Source: an uncultured Lachnospiraceae bacterium (GTDB taxonomy: Bacteria > Bacillota > Clostridia > Lachnospirales > Lachnospiraceae). Taken from it: a stretch of DNA of 18,929 nucleotides. The stretch's first letter is position 1. Every line of letters begins with the position of its first letter. Made by a program: the position numbers and the translations under genes. This document shows, piece by piece, positions 14,129 to 18,929 of this stretch. The stretch spans positions 1-18,929 of the forward strand of contig CALDIE010000029.1 in NCBI GenBank assembly GCA_937901625.1, in the 5' to 3' direction. The notes under the pieces were generated by a model. It searched no databases. It was not told where the DNA came from and worked only from the letters and a program-made list of their open reading frames with translations.

Positions 14129-16099
14129 ATGAGTTCCGATAGGGAAAATAGGAGTACGGATAAAAATACTATAAGAGAAAAGGTGGATGTGTGCGTGATC
14201 GGGGCAGGGCATGCCGGCTGCGAAGCTGCTCTTGCCTGCGCGCGCCTTGGAATGGATACGATGATCTTTACGGTCAGCGTGGACTCCATTGCGCTGATGC
14301 CCTGTAATCCCAATGTGGGAGGATCTTCAAAGGGACATTTGGTAAGAGAGCTGGATGCTTTGGGCGGAGAGATGGGTAAAAACATCGACAAAACTTTTAT
14401 TCAGTCGAAAATGCTGAATCGTTCCAAAGGACCGGCGGTGCATTCTCTTCGGGCACAGGCTGATAAGGCGGAATACAGCAGAGCCATGAGAAAAGTCCTT
14501 GAAAAGCAGGAAAACCTGATCATCAAACAAGGTGAGGTATGCGAGATATTAACGGAAGAGGAAAACGGACGCTCTAAGATCGTCGGCGTAAAGACATATA
14601 CCGGAGCGGTGTATGAATGTAAGGCGTTGATCATCTGCAGCGGTACGTATTTAAAGGCACGCTGTCTTTGCGGCGAGGCCATTACCTATACGGGACCGAA
14701 CGGTTTGCAGGCGGCTAATCATCTGAGCGCTTCTCTTACGGAGCACGGGGTGAAGCTGCGACGCTTTAAGACAGGGACGCCTGCCAGAATGGAAAAAAAG
14801 AGTATTGATTTTTCAAAGATGGAGGAACAAAAGGGAGACGAAAGGGTTGTACCTTTTTCCTTTTCCACCGACCCGGAAAGTATACAGATCGACCAGGTGA
14901 GCTGTTATTTGACATATACCAATGAAGAAACACATAAGATCATCCGGAAAAATCTGGATCGTTCTCCGATCTATGCCGGTATCATTGAAGGAACCGGTCC
15001 GCGCTATTGCCCTTCCATTGAAGATAAGGTGGTAAAGTTTGCGGATAAGGAAAGACATCAGGTTTTTATAGAACCGGAAGGTATGCACACCGATGAGATG
15101 TATGTGGGGGGGATGAGTTCATCCCTGCCGGAAGATGTACAGCTCGCCATGTATCGCACGGTGCCCGGACTGGAAAATTGCAGGATGGTACGGAACGCGT
15201 ATGCCATTGAGTATGATTGTCTGGATGTGGGACAGTTAAAACTTTCCCTGGAACTAAAAGCAATCGACGGAGTGTTCTGCGCCGGGCAGTTTAACGGAAG
15301 CAGCGGTTATGAAGAGGCTGCTGCACAAGGTCTGATGGCCGGGATCAATGCGGTGAACCGGATCAAAGGAAAAGATCCATTGATATTAGACCGTTCGGAA
15401 GCATATATCGGAGTATTGATCGATGACCTTGTGACAAAAGAAAACAGAGAACCCTATCGCATGATGACGTCGAGAGCGGAATACAGACTATTGCTCAGAC
15501 AGGATAATGCGGATCTGAGACTTCGAAAATATGGATACGAAGCCGGGCTTATTACGAAAGAAGAGTATGAGTATCTTTTGATAAAGAAGAAGATCATCGA
15601 GGATGAGACGGCAAGGATGTTTTCCACATATGTCGGAGCCAACCGAAAAATACAGGAATTTCTGGAAAGACACGGAAGTTCATCCGTAAAGAAGAATACA
15701 TCTCTGGCGGAATTGATCTGCCGTCCGGAACTGGATTACCTGCTTGTAGCCGGGATAGATGAAGAGAGGGAGAGCATCTATAAAGAATATTTTAGCGGGG
15801 AGGTAAATAAAAAACTCCTTGACGAGATCGTAGAGCAGGTGAACATCAATATCAAATACGATGGTTATATCAGACGGCAGCAGTCGCAGGTAAAGCAGTT
15901 TAAGCGCATGGAAAACCGGCGTATTCCGGAGGAGATCGATTATGATCAGGTGCCTAGTCTGCGTATCGAAGCCAGACAAAAGTTAAAGGAATTTCGTCCT
16001 GTCAACATCGGACAGGCATCCAGGATCAGCGGTGTCAGTCCCGCAGATGTATCGGTATTGTTGGTGTACATCACATCCCTGGGAGGGGTAAGGGGATGA
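14129..16099 (+). CDS. mnmG: tRNA uridine-5-carboxymethylaminomethyl modification enzyme MnmG (GidA)
   Basis: MnmG is the FAD-dependent partner of MnmE in wobble uridine modification. The 656 residues start with a short charged lead, then VCVIGAGHAGCEAALACARL with the FAD-binding GAGHAG at 25-30. PCNPNVGGSSKGHLVRELDA, RFKTGTPAR, AGQFNGSSGYEEAAAQG and MTSRAEYRLLLRQDNADLRL follow in order. The C-terminal helical domain that contacts MnmE and tRNA ends the protein (RRQQSQVKQFKRMENRRIP). It is about 25 residues longer than usual because of the N-terminal lead. AAGAAGG lies eight bases before the ATG. TTATCAACA, one base from a DnaA box, overlaps the start codon (14121-14129). The stop overlaps a 15-codon micro-ORF. 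Confidence 0.97.
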   Translation: MSSDRENRSTDKNTIREKVDVCVIGAGHAGCEAALACARLGMDTMIFTVSVDSIALMPCNPNVGGSSKGHLVRELDALGGEMGKNIDKTFIQSKMLNRSKGPAVHSLRAQADKAEYSRAMRKVLEKQENLIIKQGEVCEILTEEENGRSKIVGVKTYTGAVYECKALIICSGTYLKARCLCGEAITYTGPNGLQAANHLSASLTEHGVKLRRFKTGTPARMEKKSIDFSKMEEQKGDERVVPFSFSTDPESIQIDQVSCYLTYTNEETHKIIRKNLDRSPIYAGIIEGTGPRYCPSIEDKVVKFADKERHQVFIEPEGMHTDEMYVGGMSSSLPEDVQLAMYRTVPGLENCRMVRNAYAIEYDCLDVGQLKLSLELKAIDGVFCAGQFNGSSGYEEAAAQGLMAGINAVNRIKGKDPLILDRSEAYIGVLIDDLVTKENREPYRMMTSRAEYRLLLRQDNADLRLRKYGYEAGLITKEEYEYLLIKKKIIEDETARMFSTYVGANRKIQEFLERHGSSSVKKNTSLAELICRPELDYLLVAGIDEERESIYKEYFSGEVNKKLLDEIVEQVNINIKYDGYIRRQQSQVKQFKRMENRRIPEEIDYDQVPSLRIEARQKLKEFRPVNIGQASRISGVSPADVSVLLVYITSLGGVRG

Positions 16100-16143
16100 T
16101 GAAAAATAACGAAGTATCAGCGGTAGTACTTGGGCTGTTTTAA
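16096..16143 (+). CDS. 15-codon micro-ORF overlapping the mnmG stop
   Basis: The sequence reads MMKNNEVSAVVLGLF and stops. Its ATG overlaps the mnmG TGA as ATGA, the classic arrangement for translational coupling, and a very purine-rich GGAGGGGTAAGGGG lies directly upstream. In most bacteria rsmG follows mnmG at about this spot. The micro-ORF could be a leader peptide, or the stub of a downstream gene start left behind when the lipoprotein gene arrived. It may also be meaningless; nothing is recognised in the peptide. Confidence 0.3.
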   Translation: MMKNNEVSAVVLGLF

Positions 16144-16172
16144 AATGAGAGGTAAAGGGAGAAAATAAGGAA

Positions 16173-17033
16173 TTGAAAGGTAATGTGTGTCATATTTTAT
16201 TGTTGTCGCTTTGTCTGGTATGTACACTGTCAGGTTGCGGGAAGGTAAGAAGTACAAACAGTCTCCTCAGGCAGGCAAAGGTCACTTATGGAAGCTGCGA
16301 TCTGGTGTCGGAATCTACAACGAAGAATTCCAGAACCATTGTTGTGTATGATCGATTGCAGAAATTTGAGTATGAAATGACGAGTTCCATGGGTGGCATC
16401 TGGGTTGACGGAACCAATCTTGGAAATGTACAGTCTACCCATGATACCTTTGAAGAGTCTCTCAGAGATATGATATTGACATCGGAGAAAAGCGAGATCG
16501 AAAGCATTTGCGATACATATAGCGTGTCGTATGAAACAGAAGATATCAACAAAGATCCCTACATAATTTTAAGAGCAGACTCTTTAGTAAATGGCAGGAT
16601 GGCTGCTCTTGCGGTTGCTGAAATCTTTCAGGATCATAATGAAAAGAATCGTCTCGACGACAGCGTGATCGTTGTATACGGTGATCAGGAAAACAGATAT
16701 TTTAATGATGAACGATATGGAAGTGTAAAACTGCCGGATCTATCCTGGAGAACACCTGATGATGAACTTGTTGATTATCTGAAAGAAAGGCTGGAAGGAT
16801 ATATTGATAAGGATGTAACATTTGTCCGCATAGAAGAGAAAACATTTGCAGATACAAATATTTCTTTACGGGATGTTGCGAGAACAAGCTATCAGGACTA
16901 TCCGACGAAAGATTCCGATCCTGTTCGTTTCTGTTATTTTGAAACCTCAGACGGTACGGAGTATTATATTTGCGATTTTCTGGTGTATGATGAGAACGGC
17001 AGATATGAGCAATGGTATTATACGAGGTATTGA
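16173..17033 (+). CDS. Predicted lipoprotein of unknown function
   Basis: The 286-residue product starts with a short signal peptide, hydrophobic ILLLSLCLVC, and the lipobox LSGC with the lipidated cysteine at residue 22, so it should be anchored outside the cell membrane. The mature part is acidic and soluble, with many D, E and Y residues and an aromatic C-terminus (YEQWYYTRY). I recognise no domain and see no catalytic motif or internal repeat. The start is TTG at 16173, with GGGAG ten bases upstream; a GTG at 16185 is an alternative but would leave no positive charge before the hydrophobic core. It lies between mnmG and rsmG, which are usually adjacent, so it looks like an insertion. Inverted-repeat DNA follows it. 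Confidence 0.85.
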   Translation: MKGNVCHILLLSLCLVCTLSGCGKVRSTNSLLRQAKVTYGSCDLVSESTTKNSRTIVVYDRLQKFEYEMTSSMGGIWVDGTNLGNVQSTHDTFEESLRDMILTSEKSEIESICDTYSVSYETEDINKDPYIILRADSLVNGRMAALAVAEIFQDHNEKNRLDDSVIVVYGDQENRYFNDERYGSVKLPDLSWRTPDDELVDYLKERLEGYIDKDVTFVRIEEKTFADTNISLRDVARTSYQDYPTKDSDPVRFCYFETSDGTEYYICDFLVYDENGRYEQWYYTRY

Positions 17034-17072
17034 TAATTTGTGGGTGAGATGCAGGTGTGTATACTACCCTAT

Positions 17073-17127
17073 ATCATATAAGATATATTATTTACTATAT
17101 ATATTATTTCTATATATCTTGTATGAT
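17073..17127. repeat. 16-bp AT-rich inverted repeat between the lipoprotein gene and rsmG
   Basis: ATCATATAAGATATAT at 17073-17088 pairs with ATATATCTTGTATGAT at 17112-17127, all 16 positions with one T-G pair, around a 23-base AT-rich loop. It lies 40 bases past the lipoprotein stop and 31 bases before rsmG. It may be a weak terminator, an operator, or an end of inserted DNA. No good promoter for rsmG could be picked out in this AT-rich stretch. Confidence 0.6.
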
Positions 17128-17158
17128 CCTCTGATTCTTCTGTTTTAACGGGAAATAT

Positions 17159-17920
17159 ATGATTATGGATAAACTAAACGATTTACTCAAGGAATTTGAT
17201 ATTAAACTGTCACCTCTTCAGCTGGAACAGTTTCAAAAGTATTATGAGATGCTGATCGAAAAGAATAAGGTGATGAACCTGACTGCGATCACAGAGTTTG
17301 ACGAAGTATTGATCAAGCATTTTGCTGACAGTCTTGCCCTTGTGTTATTAAAGGATAAAGAAGAGATCGTTCGAAAGATCCTTACCGGTGAGGAAGTCTC
17401 CATGGCCGATATCGGAACAGGAGCGGGGTTCCCTTCTCTTCCCTTAAAAATTGCTTTTCCCAATCTTCATGTAACGATGATCGACTCCTTACATAAGCGT
17501 GTGAAGTTTTTAAACGAAGTGATAGATGCTTTATCTTTGGAGGGTATCTCTGCTCTACACGGTCGTGCTGAGGAATATGCTAAGCCGTCGGAGCTTCGTG
17601 AAACGTTTGATATAGTTGTTTCACGTGCAGTCGCCAATATGTCTACGCTCTCCGAGTATTGTATTCCGTATGTAAAAGTCGGTGGGATTTTTGTTGCATA
17701 TAAATCATCGGAATTTTTAAAGGAAGAAGATGAATCTTCGGAGCTCATTTTTTCTCAAAAGGCTGTTAAAGTTCTTGGTGGAAATTATGATGAGATTAAG
17801 GAATATACACTTCCGGGGTCAGGTGATTACAGATGTCTTGCATGTATAGGCAAGGTAAAACAAACGCCTCCCAAATATCCCAGAAAAGCCGGTCTTCCGG
17901 GGAAAGAGCCGATTGCATGA
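17159..17920 (+). CDS. rsmG: 16S rRNA (guanine527-N7)-methyltransferase RsmG (GidB)
   Basis: RsmG methylates N7 of G527 in 16S rRNA using S-adenosylmethionine; its loss causes low-level streptomycin resistance in other bacteria. The 253 residues contain MNLTAITEFDEVLIKHFADS (residues 39-58), the cofactor loop ADIGTGAGFPSLPLKI (83-98), and VVSRAVANMSTL further on. The lysine- and proline-rich tail PPKYPRKAGLPGKEPIA is the usual family ending. Two close starts exist, ATG at 17159 and ATG at 17165, with GGGA a few bases upstream of both; I give the first. A strong terminator begins eight bases after the stop, so this is the last gene of the rightward set. Confidence 0.97.
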   Translation: MIMDKLNDLLKEFDIKLSPLQLEQFQKYYEMLIEKNKVMNLTAITEFDEVLIKHFADSLALVLLKDKEEIVRKILTGEEVSMADIGTGAGFPSLPLKIAFPNLHVTMIDSLHKRVKFLNEVIDALSLEGISALHGRAEEYAKPSELRETFDIVVSRAVANMSTLSEYCIPYVKVGGIFVAYKSSEFLKEEDESSELIFSQKAVKVLGGNYDEIKEYTLPGSGDYRCLACIGKVKQTPPKYPRKAGLPGKEPIA

Positions 17921-17927
17921 TGAGAAG

Positions 17928-17955
17928 GAGTTTCCGTTTTGGAAACTCTTTTTTT
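17928..17955 (+). terminator. Strong intrinsic terminator after rsmG
   Basis: GAGTTTCC (17928-17935) and GGAAACTC (17941-17948) form a perfect 8-bp stem around GTTTT, followed by seven T bases. It starts eight bases past the rsmG stop codon, marking the end of the origin-proximal plus-strand transcript. Confidence 0.96.
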
Positions 17956-18115
17956 ATCTCTATATTTCCTTATTCTTATTTTTTAATATTCTTAATTTGT
18001 TTATATAGTGGATTCTTACAGAAAATCATGAATTTGAATATTTTGCAATTATTTGTTTAAAAGGTATTTTATTTTCACCATATATATTTATGTTTTACTA
18101 TATATTGATCTATTT

Positions 18116-18125
18116 ATGTGAAACA
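18116..18125 (+). promoter_or_regulatory. parS-like half-site
   Basis: ATGTGAAACA contains GTGAAACA (18118-18125), the exact right half of parS, but the left half is degraded to AT-rich sequence. The same ten bases recur 85 bases downstream on the other side of the perfect site. A secondary ParB/Noc-type contact or a decayed parS is possible. Confidence 0.4.
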
Positions 18126-18169
18126 AATCGGATTACATAAATATGTTCAATCAAAATATAGTTGATTTC

Positions 18170-18185
18170 TGTTTCACGTGAAACA
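18170..18185. promoter_or_regulatory. parS chromosome-segregation site
   Basis: TGTTTCACGTGAAACA is a perfect 16-bp match to the conserved bacterial parS palindrome, the ParB (Spo0J) loading site from which ParB spreads to organise and segregate the origin region. It lies about 11 kb from the likely origin, in non-coding DNA. parA and parB are not in the window. Confidence 0.95.
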
Positions 18186-18200
18186 AAATATAGACTTTTT

Positions 18201-18210
18201 ATGTGAAACA
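18201..18210 (+). promoter_or_regulatory. Second parS-like half-site
   Basis: ATGTGAAACA ends in the exact right half of parS (GTGAAACA, 18203-18210). The 16-base window matches parS at about 12 positions. It sits 15 bases after the perfect parS in the same orientation as the half-site at 18116. Confidence 0.4.
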
Positions 18211-18363
18211 TAAATCAATATTTAGTATCGAATATATATTAATATATGGTTCATTGATTTCATCTGCTTTATATTGCGATGTTTTTGTAAGGAAGAGTGT
18301 GATGAAGGAATGTTTTGTGATATGTTTATACTCTCGGATGTCATTTTAAATTAATCCGGTTGA

Positions 18364-18570
18364 ATGTTACTGAATTTCGGGTACGCGGAATTAGCAGACT
18401 ATCCGAAGGATTATATGACCGTATATCTTGAATATCATGATCAAAAGCATCGGCAAGAGTCGGTTGTAAGGCGGATGAATGAATACTATAAGAGACTAAA
18501 AGAGACTAAAAGCGCTTGGTTTATAAGCATAAAAATACAGCCCCAAATCATGTTGAGGCTGTTTCAATGA
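18364..18570 (+). CDS. Short unrecognised ORF, possibly a gene remnant
   Basis: The 68-codon frame reads MLLNFGYAELADYPKDYMTV and continues with YLEYHDQKHRQESVVRRMNEYYKRLKE, which is protein-like and charged, then ends in less convincing sequence. A TGA directly precedes the ATG and no ribosome binding site is visible. The last dozen codons lie inside a terminator-like hairpin, and a 10-base tandem repeat interrupts the frame just before that. This pattern suggests the tail of a once longer gene, joined to unrelated sequence. No family is recognised, and it may not be expressed. Confidence 0.3.
   Translation: MLLNFGYAELADYPKDYMTVYLEYHDQKHRQESVVRRMNEYYKRLKETKSAWFISIKIQPQIMLRLFQ
18491..18510 (+). 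repeat. Perfect 10-bp tandem duplication
   Basis: AGAGACTAAA occurs twice in a row without a gap, and the next bases (AGCG) start a third partial copy. Because the unit is not a multiple of three, gain of one copy would shift the reading frame of the short ORF that spans it, which may explain its odd C-terminus. Confidence 0.7.
18531..18562 (-). terminator. Terminator-like hairpin for the minus-strand toxin gene
   Basis: ACAGCCCCAA (18537-18546) pairs with TTGAGGCTGT (18553-18562), nine of ten positions, around a 6-base loop. Read on the minus strand it is followed by ATTTTT, a proper T run, and it lies 27 bases past the end of the toxin frame. On the plus strand only three T bases follow, so it mainly serves leftward transcripts. 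Confidence 0.7.
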
Positions 18571-18589
18571 ATATTCAGTTTTTTGGATG

Positions 18590-18919
18590 TTATGTTACAT
18601 CATCTGTGAGACGATGTAAATAGTCGTTACAAGTTTCCACTATGTCAGAGGGAGCATTCTCTATAAATTTTGCTCCTCGATTCATCAAATCCACTGTTCG
18701 AACTTGAAATTAAAGGATTACGCCTTACGTTGTTGTCCGGCTATCCAACTCTACCTCAAGCGGATAGGATTTTTGCTTTGACGTTATCGGGAGTATGGTA
18801 TTAAGCCCTCCGGGAAGCGGAACCGTATTCATTACAAGCACAGGTCTAAAGTTGACCTGTTCGTGACCTTTAGCGGGATTAAGGTCAACCTTTACGATAT
18901 CGCCTTTGTTGAAAGTCAA
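18590..18919 (-). pseudogene. MazF/PemK-family toxin gene broken by two in-frame stops
   Basis: The first 64 codons encode a typical PemK/MazF toxin start: KGDIVKVDLNPAKGHEQVNF, RPVLVMN and LNTILPITSK. These enzymes are mRNA-cutting endoribonucleases held in check by an antitoxin. The frame then meets TAA (18725-18727) and TAA (18710-18712), but continues in the same frame as GVIL, QVRTVDLMNRGAKF and a C-terminal IVETCNDYLHRL, ending at a third TAA (18590-18592). Families of this kind usually have Q-G-V-x-L-C-E-Q-V-R here, so the first stop looks like CAA changed to TAA. The apparent start codon is TTG with a TGA two codons upstream, again suggesting decay. An antitoxin gene would lie to the right, outside the window. 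Confidence 0.85.
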
Positions 18920-18929
18920 TATACTTCAC

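Larger units (their letters stand above)
17956..18363. other. AT-rich non-coding region holding parS
   Basis: No protein-coding gene is supported in these 408 bases. The DNA is very AT-rich and carries the perfect parS and two half-sites, plus TGTTTTAC at 18091-18098, which matches 7 of 8 bases of the other parS half. A possible 15-codon ORF with an AAGGAAGAG ribosome binding site starts near 18301 but is not convincing. There is no visible noc, parA or parB sequence. Confidence 0.6.

Noticed and set aside
17833..18060. Plus-strand ORF of 75 codons across the rsmG end and terminator
   Set aside because: It overlaps rsmG in another frame and reads through a strong terminator hairpin into AT-rich DNA.

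Overview
The window is a bacterial chromosomal replication-origin region. It reads as a low-to-moderate GC Firmicute, most likely a member of the Lachnospiraceae (Clostridia). The support is the gene order, the Shine-Dalgarno rich starts, and protein sequences with a Lachnospiraceae look: the GyrA start with ELNNGPDKPHRKCARIVGD, L34 beginning MKMTFQPKKR, and a YidC with KQQKFSKLNAKMNPE. I would not name a genus.

Two gene sets diverge from an origin between dnaA and rpmH. Leftward, on the minus strand, run dnaA, dnaN, yaaA (S4 domain), recF, gyrB and a partial gyrA. These are the initiator, the sliding clamp, repair and the gyrase. Rightward, on the plus strand, run rpmH, rnpA, yidD, yidC and jag (ribosomal protein L34, RNase P protein, membrane insertion, RNA binding). 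They are followed by mnmE, a NodB-family deacetylase without a signal peptide, tatD, a HIT protein, mnmG, an unrecognised lipoprotein and rsmG. MnmE and MnmG together modify the tRNA wobble uridine; RsmG methylates 16S rRNA. Almost every gene points away from the origin, so transcription and replication are co-directional.

The origin looks bipartite. The dnaA-rpmH gap (6738-7254) holds a perfect DnaA box (TTATCCACA), two one-mismatch boxes, a 12-bp inverted repeat built from boxes, a long AT-rich stretch, another 11-bp inverted repeat, and a textbook promoter for rpmH. The dnaA-dnaN gap (4921-5324) holds two convergent one-mismatch boxes, a TA-rich tract and a perfect 13-bp palindrome downstream of dnaA.

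The right end differs. rsmG ends in a strong intrinsic terminator. Beyond it lie AT-rich non-coding DNA with one perfect parS site and two half-sites, then a short unrecognised ORF, a two-way terminator-like hairpin, and a minus-strand MazF/PemK toxin gene broken by two in-frame stop codons. The noc/parA/parB genes that often follow rsmG in Firmicutes are not in the last kilobase, so this end looks like an accessory patch inserted beside parS.

I see no rRNA, tRNA, CRISPR array, insertion sequence or convincing new multi-gene system. The points most worth a second look are the strong hairpin just before mnmE, the deacetylase in the mnmE-tatD cluster, the lipoprotein and micro-ORF splitting mnmG from rsmG, the parS cluster without par genes, and the decayed toxin.
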